From Oscillibacter sp. 1-3 (GTDB taxonomy: Bacteria; Bacillota; Clostridia; Oscillospirales; Oscillospiraceae), in contig NZ_KE159703.1 in the NCBI RefSeq assembly GCF_000403435.2, forward strand, positions 1,207,495 through 1,271,494: a stretch of 64,000 bases of DNA, given 5' to 3'. Positions 1 through 8,817 of this stretch are shown here, one piece after another (position 1 is the stretch's first letter; each line of letters starts with the position of its first letter). Position numbers and translations under genes: made by a program. Under the pieces are notes generated by a model. That model ran no database searches and had not been told where the DNA came from. It worked only from the letters and a program-made list of their open reading frames with translations.

Positions 1-484
1 TGGAGTCGATGCAATTGGGGTTTTCCCTCATGCCCGGGATGGGGGGGACCGCGTTAACAGAGCCGACAGCCAGGATATACGCGTCCGCAGCCAGATCCTC
101 CTCCGTCCCGTCGCTTTTCAGGACCTTCATCCGGCGCGGCCCTCCAAAATAGGCCTCGCCGTCGATCTTTTTGACCTTGTTGGCTTTCAGAAGCCCGGCG
201 ACTCCGCCTGTCAGCTTTTGGGAAATCGCATTCTTGTGCCGGATCACCTGCGGAAAATTCACCCGTACGTCAGATGCCTCGACGCCGATTTCCTCTCCCT
301 GCTCCTTAAGCGCAGAGACAAGCTCGGCGCTGTGCAGCAGGCATTTGGTGGGGATACAGCCAACGTTCAGACACGTTCCGCCAAGATACTGCTTTTCCAC
401 CAGCACCACATCCGCTCCCAGCTGAGCGGCACGGATTGCGGCGACATACCCGCCGGGGCCGCCGCCGACAATTGCAATTTTCAT
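1..484 (-). CDS. lpdA: Dihydrolipoyl dehydrogenase (E3), N-terminal part, cut by window edge
   Basis: The reading frame starts at an ATG at 484 and runs off the left edge, so only about 161 residues are seen. The N terminus has the FAD-binding loop VGGGPGGY and the redox-active disulphide motif GGTCLNVGCIPTK (Cys38, Cys43), which are diagnostic of dihydrolipoamide dehydrogenase. The enzyme reoxidises the lipoyl groups of the E2 subunit and reduces NAD+. It is the last visible gene of the operon and starts about 20 bp after the E2 stop, so it is the dedicated E3 of this complex. Confidence 0.95.
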   Translation of the reverse strand, partial: MKIAIVGGGPGGYVAAIRAAQLGADVVLVEKQYLGGTCLNVGCIPTKCLLHSAELVSALKEQGEEIGVEASDVRVNFPQVIRHKNAISQKLTGGVAGLLKANKVKKIDGEAYFGGPRRMKVLKSDGTEEDLAADAYILAVGSVNAVPPIPGMRENPNCIDS

Positions 485-503
485 GATCTGTATTCCTCCA
501 TAC

Positions 504-2084
504 TCAAGCCAGAATCATCTCCGGATGCTCAATATAATACTGGGTATCCTTGAGAATCCGGCCGACCTCCAAGCCGTCCAAAATCTGATGATCAAAGGTC
601 AGAAACACATTCATCATAGAACGGGGAACAATGGAGTCATCCGGCATCACAACCGCTTTGCGCACCGTTCTGCCAAATCCGAAGATGGCGGTTTGAGGCG
701 GATTGATCACAGGCGTTCCAATATCGATGGGGAACATGCCCACATTGGTGATTGTACAGGTTCCGCCGGCCTGCTCGTCAGGCTGCAGCTTCCTTTCTTT
801 TGCGCGAGCCGCCAGATCCCGGACCCTCTCGCTGATCTCACGCAGGCTCAACTGATCGATGTTCTTTACCACCGGCACCAGCAGGCCGTCCTCAGCGCCC
901 ACAGCCACGCAGAGGTGGACATGCTTATGTGTATAAAGGGTCTTTCCGTCAAATGTGGCGTTTGCGTATGGATGCTTCGGGAGGATCTTGCCAAGCATTT
1001 TGCACAGCAGATCGTTCACCGTGATCTTGCAGCCGAGCACATCCTTGTCCTCCACCAGCTTTGCACGCAAAGACAAAAGCTCGGTTGCGTCGACTTCGCA
1101 CACACAGGTGCTCTGCGCCATTTGCTGCATACTGTTGAACATATTGCGGGCAATCGTCTTGCGGACCCCGGTCCAGGGGATCTCCGTCACCTCATCCTCG
1201 ACAGAGGGAACCGCAGCAGCAGCCCGGGGGCGGTCCAAATACGCTTTGACGTCTTTGGCGACAATGCGCATACCGTTTGGCCCGCCGGAGGGCGCAACAG
1301 CCGCCAGATCGATTCCCGCTTCACGCGCCATCTTCTTCGCCAAGCCGGAGGCGCGGATTCTCCCTGTCACAGGCGGCGCCTCGGGGGCGGCGGCGCTTGT
1401 GTGCACACAGGTGGGGCAGTTTCTTGCGCAGCCCTTTTCCGCTTCGCCGTCTTCCGCGGAGGAATGAGCGGCCGCGGCGGCGCCGTTGGAAGCGATCAGC
1501 TGTTCATACTGCTCTTTGGTGTCCGTCACATAGGCAATGGGAGCGCCCACCTGGATGGTCTCGCCCTCCTGAGCGACAATGTGCAGGAATCCGCCGTGCA
1601 CGATCTCGTATTCAATGGAGTTCTTCTCATTTTCATACTCCATGACGGCCTGGCCCTTGACCACCTCCGTTCCCTCTGGAACGATCCACCTTGTAATCGT
1701 GCCCTCCACCATAGTTAAGCCGGCGCGCGGCATCTCAATCTCGGTAACAGCGCCGTCGGCTGCGGCGGCAGGCGCCGGTGCGGCTGGTGCGGCCGGTGCG
1801 GCAGGCGCCGGCGCAGCTCCGCCTTTGACGATTGCGTCATATTCCGCCTGATCGTCGGCCAGAACAGCAATGAGCGCTCCGACCTTGACAGTGTCGCCTT
1901 CCTTGGCAAGAATGTGAAGAGTTCCGGATGACAGCGCCTCGTACTCGATCATATTTTTTTCATTCTCGTACTCCATGATCGTGTCGCCCTTGTTAACATG
2001 TGCGCCCTCGGCGGCTTTCCAGGTGCCGATTGTTCCTTCCACCATGGTCAGGCCAGCCCGGGGCATTACGATTTCAACGCTCAT
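504..2084 (-). CDS. 2-oxoacid dehydrogenase E2, dihydrolipoyl acyltransferase with two lipoyl domains
   Basis: This 526-residue protein has two N-terminal lipoyl domains (about 1-80 and 114-190), each with the lysine in the context YENEKN (Lys43, Lys154), a peripheral subunit-binding domain (about 243-283) and a C-terminal catalytic domain ending with the acyltransferase motif DHQILDG (His499, Asp503). It transfers the acyl group made by E1 to CoA. The first linker is Ala/Pro-rich. The second carries an unusual Cys cluster, CARNCPTC (Cys219, 223, 226). The lipoyl lysine is flanked by Glu and Asn rather than the common DKA/DKS. The substrate (acetoin, pyruvate or branched-chain oxoacid) cannot be fixed from the sequence. 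Confidence 0.93.
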   Translation of the reverse strand: MSVEIVMPRAGLTMVEGTIGTWKAAEGAHVNKGDTIMEYENEKNMIEYEALSSGTLHILAKEGDTVKVGALIAVLADDQAEYDAIVKGGAAPAPAAPAAPAAPAPAAAADGAVTEIEMPRAGLTMVEGTITRWIVPEGTEVVKGQAVMEYENEKNSIEYEIVHGGFLHIVAQEGETIQVGAPIAYVTDTKEQYEQLIASNGAAAAAHSSAEDGEAEKGCARNCPTCVHTSAAAPEAPPVTGRIRASGLAKKMAREAGIDLAAVAPSGGPNGMRIVAKDVKAYLDRPRAAAAVPSVEDEVTEIPWTGVRKTIARNMFNSMQQMAQSTCVCEVDATELLSLRAKLVEDKDVLGCKITVNDLLCKMLGKILPKHPYANATFDGKTLYTHKHVHLCVAVGAEDGLLVPVVKNIDQLSLREISERVRDLAARAKERKLQPDEQAGGTCTITNVGMFPIDIGTPVINPPQTAIFGFGRTVRKAVVMPDDSIVPRSMMNVFLTFDHQILDGLEVGRILKDTQYYIEHPEMILA

Positions 2085-2153
2085 AATTCAAAATCCTGCC
2101 AGGACCCTTCCGGGTCCTGAACATGCTCCTCCTTCTCAAATGATTTGATCCGA

Positions 2154-3134
2154 TCAAAGCATTCCACGGATCGTCTCCACGATGTTGTTGGCGTCCGGAA
2201 TGGAATAATGCTCCATAGAAATGTTGTAAGGCATGGGGACATCCAAAGCGGCAATCCGCGCTACAGGACCGTCCAATTCGTCATACAACTCCTCCTGGAA
2301 CTGCGCCGCCAGTTCCGCTCCAATACCGGCTGTCTTATTGCCCTCTTCGACAATGGCCGCCCGATGGGTCTTGCGAATAGACTGGTAGATGGTGTCTTTG
2401 TCCAGGGGAGCAATGGTGCGGGGGTCGACCACTTCCACCGAGATTCCCTCCGCAGCCAGTTTTTCCGCTGCCTCCAGCGCCCGCGGAACCATCAGGCCAA
2501 TCGCAACCAGAGTAACGTCCGTCCCCGCGCGTTTGACATCGGCCAGCCCCAGGGGGATGGTGTAATCGCTGTTATAAATTTCGTCAGGGATCTCCTGCTT
2601 GGACTGATAGAGCAGCTTCGGTTCACAGAAAAGCACGGGGTTGTCGGACCGGATCGCGGACTTCAAAAGGCCCTTCGCATCGTAGGCGCAGGACGGGGTC
2701 ACAATCGTCAGACCGGGGGAGTGCATGAACAGGCTCTCCACGCAGTTGGAGTGCTCGGAGCCCGCGCCGTTCGCACTGCCGGAGGCGTTGCGGATCACCA
2801 GCGGCAGCTTATACTCAGGCCCGTGCATATATCTCCATTTCGCAACGCAGTGGTAAATTTCGGCGAAGCAGACCGTCGTAAAGTCCGAGTACATCAGCTC
2901 AATGCAGGGACGCAGGCCGGTCTCAGCCGCGCCGATGGCGCTTCCAATAATTGCCGTTTCGGTAATGGGGGTGTTGCGGACCCGCTTGGGTCCATATTCC
3001 TCCAGCATTCCGCGGGTGAGGCCAAAAATATTGCCGAACTCAGCGACATCCTCGCCATAAATGATGACCTTGCTGTCTCTGCGCATCTCCTCATTCAGCG
3101 CGTCGCTGATTGCTCTGCCAAATGTGACTTTCAT
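2154..3134 (-). CDS. 2-oxoacid (acetoin/pyruvate-type) dehydrogenase E1 component, beta subunit
   Basis: The 326-residue product matches the E1 beta family along its length: VIIYGEDVAEFGNIFGLT near the N terminus, TPITETAIIGSAIGAA in the thiamine-diphosphate region, and VVDPRTIAPLDKDTI in the C-terminal transketolase domain. It pairs with the alpha subunit encoded immediately upstream to decarboxylate the substrate and acylate the lipoyl group of E2. Length is normal for the family. It lies 17 bp after the alpha gene and is preceded by an AGGGGAGGAT-type ribosome site. Confidence 0.92.
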   Translation of the reverse strand: MKVTFGRAISDALNEEMRRDSKVIIYGEDVAEFGNIFGLTRGMLEEYGPKRVRNTPITETAIIGSAIGAAETGLRPCIELMYSDFTTVCFAEIYHCVAKWRYMHGPEYKLPLVIRNASGSANGAGSEHSNCVESLFMHSPGLTIVTPSCAYDAKGLLKSAIRSDNPVLFCEPKLLYQSKQEIPDEIYNSDYTIPLGLADVKRAGTDVTLVAIGLMVPRALEAAEKLAAEGISVEVVDPRTIAPLDKDTIYQSIRKTHRAAIVEEGNKTAGIGAELAAQFQEELYDELDGPVARIAALDVPMPYNISMEHYSIPDANNIVETIRGML

Positions 3135-3151
3135 ATTTTCATCCTCCCCTA

Positions 3152-4117
3152 TCAGACATAAAGAAAATCATAAATTTCATCAGCTGTCATCTCAGGAGCA
3201 GCCTCAGCATGCGCGATGGCCTCTTCCATTTTGCTGTCGAAGTCCTCTCGCATCTTCTTCGCCTGTTCTGCCGTCAGGACCCCCTGCTCGATCAAGGTCT
3301 TTTCAAAATTCTTGACGCAGTCCTTCTCCTGAATCCACTTCTCCGTAACCGCCGGGTCCCGGTAGGCGCACTGGTCGCCCTCAAAGTGGCCTCTCCAGCG
3401 GTAGCATTTGCACTCGATCACCGCCGGGCCGTTACCGGCGCGGACGCTTTCAACGATTTTGGACGCGCCCTCATAAGTCTGCAAAACGTCTGTGCCGTCT
3501 ACCACCACAGAGGGCATATTATAGCCCGCCGCCTTGTCGGCCAGGACATTGGGAACCGAGGAGGAATAGACGGCCGGCGTAGAAATAGCGAATTCGTTAT
3601 TGACGCAGACGAAGACCACCGGCAGCTTCCAGTCGGCAGCCAGAACCATCGCCTCGTAGACGGGGCCGCGGTTTGCCGCGCCGTCTCCTACGAAGAAGAA
3701 GGCGACATTGTCCCGTCCTTCCGCCTCAATCGTCATTGCCGCGCCGACGGGAATGGCCGCGTCGCAGCCAAGCGTACCGGACATGCCCAGGACGCCGTCG
3801 CACAGTCTGCCCAAATGGTTAATGCCGCCGCGTCCCCCGGAGTTGCCGGTTTTCTTCGCCAGAATTTCGCCAAAGAAGGTGTCAAGAGGATCGCCGACAA
3901 GATACGCCGAAGCAACGACCCGATGGGGCAGCTTAAAATAGTCTCCCGGTTTTCTTGTGGCCAGCACGCCCGCGAAGGCGGCTTCCTGCCCTGTGCCGCT
4001 GTGGATATGTCCGGGCACTCTGCTCTCGGCATAGAGGTCCGTCATCTTTACCTCTAACAGCCGTGTCTCCAAAATGTCTTTGTAGAGCTTCAGAAGAAAA
4101 TCATTTTCGTATTTCAT
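3152..4117 (-). CDS. 2-oxoacid (acetoin/pyruvate-type) dehydrogenase E1 component, alpha subunit
   Basis: The 321-residue protein has the thiamine-diphosphate motif GDGAANRG followed at the expected spacing by VNN, and the C-terminal RGHFEGD motif of the AcoA/PdhA family. A perfect AGGAGGT sits just before the ATG. Some normally conserved stretches are unusual: GGINHL where GGSMH is typical and LPHRVVASAY where an RDHG-type segment is typical. The substrate may therefore differ from pyruvate. It is the first dehydrogenase gene after the TRAP transporter genes, which suggests that the imported compound, or its first product, is what the complex oxidises. Confidence 0.9.
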   Translation of the reverse strand: MKYENDFLLKLYKDILETRLLEVKMTDLYAESRVPGHIHSGTGQEAAFAGVLATRKPGDYFKLPHRVVASAYLVGDPLDTFFGEILAKKTGNSGGRGGINHLGRLCDGVLGMSGTLGCDAAIPVGAAMTIEAEGRDNVAFFFVGDGAANRGPVYEAMVLAADWKLPVVFVCVNNEFAISTPAVYSSSVPNVLADKAAGYNMPSVVVDGTDVLQTYEGASKIVESVRAGNGPAVIECKCYRWRGHFEGDQCAYRDPAVTEKWIQEKDCVKNFEKTLIEQGVLTAEQAKKMREDFDSKMEEAIAHAEAAPEMTADEIYDFLYV

Positions 4118-4173
4118 AGTAACCTCCTCAATTCCGTAAAATTTTTAATGAAAAGATCGGATGTAACAGGCGC

Positions 4174-5451
4174 TTAGCCGGCCAGATGCAGAATTCCAAC
4201 CGACAGCTGAGGGACAAATGTCAGCAGAAGCAGGACGATGATTCCGCCGAGCACAAAGGGGATCACCTTCTTCACCAAGCTGGAGACCGTGACGCCCGCA
4301 ATTCCCGCGCCCACATAGAGGTTGATTCCAATCGGCGGCGTAATCAGGCCAATCGCAATGTTCACTGTGATGAAAACGCCGGCCTGTACCAGATCCACAT
4401 CCAACGCCTGCAGAATCGGCAGAATCACGGGCAGGAAAATGTAATAGGCGGAGCTTCCGTCCAAAAAGCAACCGGCGATCAAAAAGACCACGTTTACCAG
4501 CAGGAGCAGAATAATTTTATTATTGGAAATAGACATCATCGCGTCGGACAAGTCCGTCGCCACATGCGAGGTCGTCAAAATCCACGCGAAAACCGACGCG
4601 CAGGCGACCACATACATGACTGTGGCGGAGGAAATCGCCGCGCTCCGCAAAACTGTCAGGATATTTTTCATCGTAATCTTTTTGTAGATAAAGATACCCA
4701 CAATCAGTCCGTAAATCACGGCTACCGCGGCCGCCTCCGTGGGTGTAAAGATGCCGCCGTAAATGCCGCCCAGGATGATAACCGGCATCAGCAGTCCCCA
4801 GAAGGCATCCTTGAAGGCGTCCCATCTCTCCTTTCCGCTGGCCGGCTCGTGACGAATGATCTCGTGATTGTTTCTGGAGAGCCATACGGCGACAACGATA
4901 TAGGAAACCCCCAGCAAAATGCCGGGAATGATTCCGGCGAGGAACAAATCGCTGACGGACACGTTCACAATCGAGGCGTACACCACATAACCGATGCTCG
5001 GCGGAATGATGATGCCGATTGCTCCTGACGCGCTTACCAGGACAGAGGACATTCCCCTGTCGTATTTCGCGTCCACCATGGCGGGAATCAGAATTCCGCC
5101 CAGAGCGGCCACAGCCGCCGCGCCGGAGCCGGAGATCGCCGCAAAAAAACAGGAGGTTATAACGACCACCGTAATCAGGCCGCTTTTCCGATGGCCCACA
5201 CAGGTATCCGCAAAGTGAATCAGTTTTTCGGAGATACCCGCGTACTCCATAATGGCGCCTGCCAGCACGAAAAAGGGAACCGCCAGCAGGGCATACTTAC
5301 AGACGGAGGCGTAGATCGTATCCGGAAGCATCCCCAAGTCGAAGCCGCTGGCCAGCAGCCCGACAACGGAGGACAGTCCCAAAGAAATACAAATTGGAAC
5401 ACCTAAAATCAACAATACGGCAAAGGAACCAAATAGTAAAATTCCAGTCAT
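4174..5451 (-). CDS. dctM: TRAP transporter large permease (DctM type)
   Basis: This 425-residue, very hydrophobic protein has the features of DctM/SiaM large subunits: about 11-12 membrane segments, SGSGAAAVAALGGILIPAM in the first half, and GIIIPPSIGYVVYA plus LITPPIGINLYVGAGIAG at the re-entrant loops. It forms the sodium-driven translocation unit for a carboxylate-like solute delivered by the binding protein. Its ATG overlaps the small-permease stop by 4 bp (ATGA), so the two are translationally coupled. The dehydrogenase genes follow 56 bp downstream. Confidence 0.93.
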   Translation of the reverse strand: MTGILLFGSFAVLLILGVPICISLGLSSVVGLLASGFDLGMLPDTIYASVCKYALLAVPFFVLAGAIMEYAGISEKLIHFADTCVGHRKSGLITVVVITSCFFAAISGSGAAAVAALGGILIPAMVDAKYDRGMSSVLVSASGAIGIIIPPSIGYVVYASIVNVSVSDLFLAGIIPGILLGVSYIVVAVWLSRNNHEIIRHEPASGKERWDAFKDAFWGLLMPVIILGGIYGGIFTPTEAAAVAVIYGLIVGIFIYKKITMKNILTVLRSAAISSATVMYVVACASVFAWILTTSHVATDLSDAMMSISNNKIILLLLVNVVFLIAGCFLDGSSAYYIFLPVILPILQALDVDLVQAGVFITVNIAIGLITPPIGINLYVGAGIAGVTVSSLVKKVIPFVLGGIIVLLLLTFVPQLSVGILHLAG

Positions 5452-5942
5452 GTGTTCTGCCTCTCTTTCCTCAGGGTTGCCAGAAATCCCTCAACCGAGC
5501 GTATAATCATGAAAAACGCTCCAATCGGAACGGCGGCCCCCTGAAGGGCTTGGGGGATATGCAATGTCGGCAGTATTCCATTGAACGAGATCTGGTTTGT
5601 TACCATTTTAATTCCGGTAACAAAGAGCAGAATGCTGAACAGTACATTAAAGATCAGAATTACCGTACCCAGGATAATATGCCGGGTCTTTCCTCCGGAC
5701 TCTGAGAGCAGGCCCATGTTAAAATGGCTCCCGCGCTTAAAAGCAATGGCGGCGCCCGCCATGGTGGCCCACAGAAACAGCAGCAGCGTCAGCTCATCCG
5801 CCCAGGCGAGAGGGTGCCTGAACACAAATCTGCCCACCACATTGGCAAAATTGATGACTGCCATAATCAGGATAATGACTGCCGCGGCCGTCTCCTCGAG
5901 ATGCTCCCAAACATACTTGAATCCCTTTTTGTCCATGTACAT
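5448..5942 (-). CDS. dctQ: TRAP transporter small permease (DctQ type)
   Basis: The 164-residue protein has four predicted membrane helices and the family motif NVVGRFVFRHPLAWADELTLLLF, with the conserved Trp-Ala-Asp-Glu. It is the membrane partner of DctM in tripartite ATP-independent periplasmic transporters. It overlaps dctM by 4 bp. A strong hairpin separates it from the binding-protein gene upstream. Confidence 0.92.
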   Translation of the reverse strand: MYMDKKGFKYVWEHLEETAAAVIILIMAVINFANVVGRFVFRHPLAWADELTLLLFLWATMAGAAIAFKRGSHFNMGLLSESGGKTRHIILGTVILIFNVLFSILLFVTGIKMVTNQISFNGILPTLHIPQALQGAAVPIGAFFMIIRSVEGFLATLRKERQNT

Positions 5943-5987
5943 CTCCTTCTTATACTCTCAACCTATTCAAGGTGACATATTGCAGGC

Positions 5988-6022
5988 GGGACTGTTGCAA
6001 AGCCAGCTTTCGCAACAGTCCC
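5988..6022 (-). other. Intercistronic hairpin between dctP and dctQ
   Basis: The arms GGGACTGTTGC and GCAACAGTCCC form an 11-bp perfect stem, extended inside by AAAG/CTTT. There is no T-run after it on the minus strand. It is therefore more likely a partial terminator or mRNA-stabilising structure than a full stop, which fits the need for more binding protein than permease. Confidence 0.7.
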
Positions 6023-6091
6023 ATCATCGGTTACTTTATTAATGAAAACCTGCGAAAAATGAAACTATTTGATGATAGGAGGAGATCTCTG

Positions 6092-7150
6092 TCAGTTGAA
6101 TTCATAGCCAAAAGCGGCATAGACGTCCTCGCCCATGGTGTCCCGGTACTTTTCATACACAGAGGCGCAGGCCTCCGCAAAGGCCGCCTGCTGTTCAGCG
6201 GTCAGCTCTGTAATCTGCACGCCGGCATCCTCGACGATCTTCCTGAAGCCGTCGTCGGCCTCGCGGGAGGCGGCAATCTCAGCCGCGCAGGCCTCCTTGC
6301 CGCACTCTTCGAAGATTGCCTTGTCCTCGTCGCTCAGGCTGTCCCAGACCTTGCCGCTGGCGTTGATTACAAAAATGTCGTAGGAGTAGTTCCACATGGT
6401 GACATACTTCTGCACTTCCTCGAACTTGCCGGTCACCATGGCGCTCAGGGGATTCTCCTGACCGTCGATGGTTCCCTGCTGCAAAGCCGTGTAAACCTCA
6501 GAGAAGCTCATGGGAGAGGCGCTGGCGTCCATCGCGGCGAACGCGTCGATCAGCATGGAGGTCTGCGGAACACGGAACTTCATGCCCTTGATGTCGTCCG
6601 GGGTGAGAATCTCCTTTTTGGAGTTGGACAGCTGCCGGAAGCCCTGCTCCAGAATGCCCAGCGTGTGGACGCCCTTCTCTCCCAGCCAGCCCTCAATCAG
6701 CTTGTAGCCCTCGGACTCGGGGTCCAGAACCAGCTTGTCCGCCTCATCATAGCTGGAAAACAGGAACGGCGTGCTGACCACCTGAATTTGGGGCACATAC
6801 GTCCCCCAAAGGGAGCCCGCGTGCATTCCAATATCAATGGTGCCGTTCATGGTCATTTCCACGGCCTTCATCTGCTCGCCGGAGGAAAGCTGGTCGTTGG
6901 TATAGATCTCGATTTCATAGCGGCCTTCCGTCCGCTCCTCTACCAGCCGCTTAAACTCCGAAAGAGCGACATATGTAGGAGACGTCTCGTTGCCGCTCAT
7001 GCCGGCTTTCAGAGTGATCGTCCCCGCGCTGCCCGAGCCTTGTCCGCTGCCGGAGTCCCCTCCACTGTTAGAATTGCCAGGACTGCCGCCGCATGCCGCT
7101 AAAGAGAGAAGCATGAGGAAGACCAACATCATTGCTAAAAACTTCTTCAT
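6092..7150 (-). CDS. dctP: TRAP transporter solute-binding lipoprotein (DctP type)
   Basis: The 352-residue protein begins with a lipoprotein signal peptide ending LSLAAC (lipid Cys20), followed by a Gly/Ser-rich linker. It has the DctP fold signatures, including MKFRVPQTSMLIDAFAAMDASASPMSFSEVYTALQQGTIDGQENPLS, where Arg and the QQGTIDGQENP loop contact the substrate carboxylate in characterised homologues. It captures the solute outside the membrane. It is first in the operon and the promoter and a palindrome lie directly upstream. The ligand is not predictable from sequence. Confidence 0.93.
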   Translation of the reverse strand: MKKFLAMMLVFLMLLSLAACGGSPGNSNSGGDSGSGQGSGSAGTITLKAGMSGNETSPTYVALSEFKRLVEERTEGRYEIEIYTNDQLSSGEQMKAVEMTMNGTIDIGMHAGSLWGTYVPQIQVVSTPFLFSSYDEADKLVLDPESEGYKLIEGWLGEKGVHTLGILEQGFRQLSNSKKEILTPDDIKGMKFRVPQTSMLIDAFAAMDASASPMSFSEVYTALQQGTIDGQENPLSAMVTGKFEEVQKYVTMWNYSYDIFVINASGKVWDSLSDEDKAIFEECGKEACAAEIAASREADDGFRKIVEDAGVQITELTAEQQAAFAEACASVYEKYRDTMGEDVYAAFGYEFN

Positions 7151-7174
7151 AAAAATCCTCCGCTTTTAGATTTT

Positions 7175-7203
7175 TTGAGCATTGCATATACAGCAATGCT
7201 CAA
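7175..7203. promoter_or_regulatory. Perfect 11-bp palindrome in the dctP leader
   Basis: TTGAGCATTGC and GCAATGCTCAA are exact inverted repeats separated by 7 bp. The element lies just downstream of the likely transcription start and about 25 bp before the dctP start codon. It could be a repressor operator or an RNA hairpin near the ribosome site. Confidence 0.6.
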
Positions 7204-7215
7204 ATTGTATTGTGT

Positions 7216-7224
7216 ATTATAGCA
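7216..7224 (-). promoter_or_regulatory. Extended -10 promoter of the TRAP/dehydrogenase operon
   Basis: The minus strand reads TGCTATAAT, a TG-extended -10 hexamer. No good -35 hexamer is present 17 bp upstream, so an activator may be needed. It would start transcription near 7209. Confidence 0.55.
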
Positions 7225-7390
7225 TGGTTCCCTTTTTTTATTTGTATAATTTTATTCATTTCAAATGGAATAAATCCAAATTTTTACCCCAATCTCCGTC
7301 ACTTTTCACAATGGCACATCCACAGCCCTGGGCCGCCGCGGCAGCGGACGCCCGGCTGTTTTTAAGCGGATTTTCAGCTCGGACCGACAT

Positions 7391-7444
7391 ACATTTCAAA
7401 CGGGTCCGGCGGCAGTTATCTGCCGCCGGACCCGTTTGAAATGT
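7391..7444 (-). terminator. Strong hairpin after the CoA-transferase gene
   Basis: Two 25-bp arms (7391-7415 and 7420-7444) are perfect inverted repeats around a 4-nt loop TTAT. It lies 23 bp after the stop codon of the minus-strand CoA-transferase gene, so it probably ends that operon. The tail is not U-rich, so the length of the stem is the main evidence. Confidence 0.7.
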
Positions 7445-7467
7445 ACGTATTCCCGGTGCCTCCGGTA

Positions 7468-8799
7468 TTATCGTCTGTTGGAGTTCCGCCAGATCTTCTG
7501 CCGCTCGGCGGCGGCGATCAGCTCCTCCCGGAAATCCGGGTGAGCGATTGAGATGAGCCGCTCCGCCCGCTCCCAGACAGAACGGCCCGCCAGATTCACA
7601 GCTCCATATTCCGTGACAAGGTAGTAGGCCTGGCTGCGGGGATCGGTGACGATGTCTCCGCCGAAGTGAGGAAGGACGCGGGAACGGCGGACGCCGGTCT
7701 TATCTGTAAAGGAGGACGTCATACAGATAAAAGCCTTTCCCCCCTTTGACATCGCCGCGCCGGTGAGATAATCCAGCTGGCCGCCGGTTCCACTGATCTG
7801 CCGCAGTCCCGCGCTTTCAGCGCAGACCTGTCCATAGAGGTCCGCGGCGATACAGCTGTTGATGGAGATCATGTTGTCCAGCTGCGCGATAACCTCCGGC
7901 GCGTTGACGTATTCCAGCGGGGCGGCCACGACGCCGGGATTCTGATCCACCCAGTCGTACAGCGCGCGGGACCCAAAGACAATGCCGGTCATTCCCTTGT
8001 GGCGGTGAATGTTTTTGCGGGCGTTTGTCAGCTTTCCGGCCCGGAAGAGTTCATAATAGGCGTCGCCGCACAGCTCTGTGTGCATTCCCAGGTCCTTCAA
8101 ATCCGACTGGGCCAGCAGGGAGCCTACCACATTGGGCATACCGCCGATGCCCAGCTGCAAGGCGGCGCCGGAGGGAATATGCGGAATCAGGAGCTCCGCG
8201 ATCTTTCGATCCTCGTTTGTGGGCGGAGCAACCGGAAACTGCGGCAGGGGCGCATGCTCGCCCTCCACCACATAGTCCACGTCGCTGAGGTGAATGGACT
8301 CGTCGAAGCCGCCCAGAATGCGGGGCAGGTGCTCGTTGACCTCCAGAATGACAATATCCGCCTTTTCCAGGATGCCGCGGGCGATGCCGGAGGCGCAGGA
8401 GAGGTTGAAATACCCGTGCCTATCCATGGGAGGGACGCACATCATGGCCACATTCACCGTGAGAAAATGCCGGTAATAGGGCACGACATTGCGAAAAATC
8501 ATGGGGATATAGCTGCACTGTCCCCTGTCGCAGAGCTTTCGCTCATAGGCGGAACAGTGCCAAGAGTTGTAGGTGAAGTGCTCCCGGCCGGGATCGCACT
8601 CCACGATCCGGATCGGGCCAAAGCACAGGTTGCCCCGTACCTTTACGTCGGTCAGCTCGTCCCTGCGCGCTGCCAGAGCCTGGTCCAGCAGGGTGGGAAA
8701 GCACACATTGGAGGTGTAATCCACCCAGTCGCCGCTTTTCACGGCCTTGACGGCCTCCTGCGGGGTCCGGAGCTTCTGCCGGTATTCTTCAAGCAGCAT
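7468..8799 (-). CDS. Acyl-CoA:acetate CoA-transferase (butyryl-CoA:acetate / 4-hydroxybutyrate CoA-transferase family)
   Basis: The product is 443 residues from the ATG at 8799, chosen because GGAGG lies 8 nt upstream. An in-frame GTG 9 bp earlier is too close to it. It has the family motifs LGIGGMPNVVG and MHTEL, whose Glu is the residue that carries CoA in this family, ISGTGGQLDYLTGA, and the C terminus IAHPDFREELI..KIWRNSNRR, very like butyrate-producer But enzymes. It moves CoA between an acyl group and acetate. Coming after iorAB, it could release an aryl- or branched-chain acid from its CoA ester while forming acetyl-CoA. The true acyl substrate is not visible. Confidence 0.88.
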   Translation of the reverse strand: MLLEEYRQKLRTPQEAVKAVKSGDWVDYTSNVCFPTLLDQALAARRDELTDVKVRGNLCFGPIRIVECDPGREHFTYNSWHCSAYERKLCDRGQCSYIPMIFRNVVPYYRHFLTVNVAMMCVPPMDRHGYFNLSCASGIARGILEKADIVILEVNEHLPRILGGFDESIHLSDVDYVVEGEHAPLPQFPVAPPTNEDRKIAELLIPHIPSGAALQLGIGGMPNVVGSLLAQSDLKDLGMHTELCGDAYYELFRAGKLTNARKNIHRHKGMTGIVFGSRALYDWVDQNPGVVAAPLEYVNAPEVIAQLDNMISINSCIAADLYGQVCAESAGLRQISGTGGQLDYLTGAAMSKGGKAFICMTSSFTDKTGVRRSRVLPHFGGDIVTDPRSQAYYLVTEYGAVNLAGRSVWERAERLISIAHPDFREELIAAAERQKIWRNSNRR

Positions 8800-8817
8800 T
8801 CTGTGCACCTCCGTTTA

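Noticed and set aside
1734..1815. Ala/Pro-coding repeats in E2, considered as an independent DNA repeat
   Set aside because: They encode the usual flexible Ala/Pro linker between lipoyl domains.
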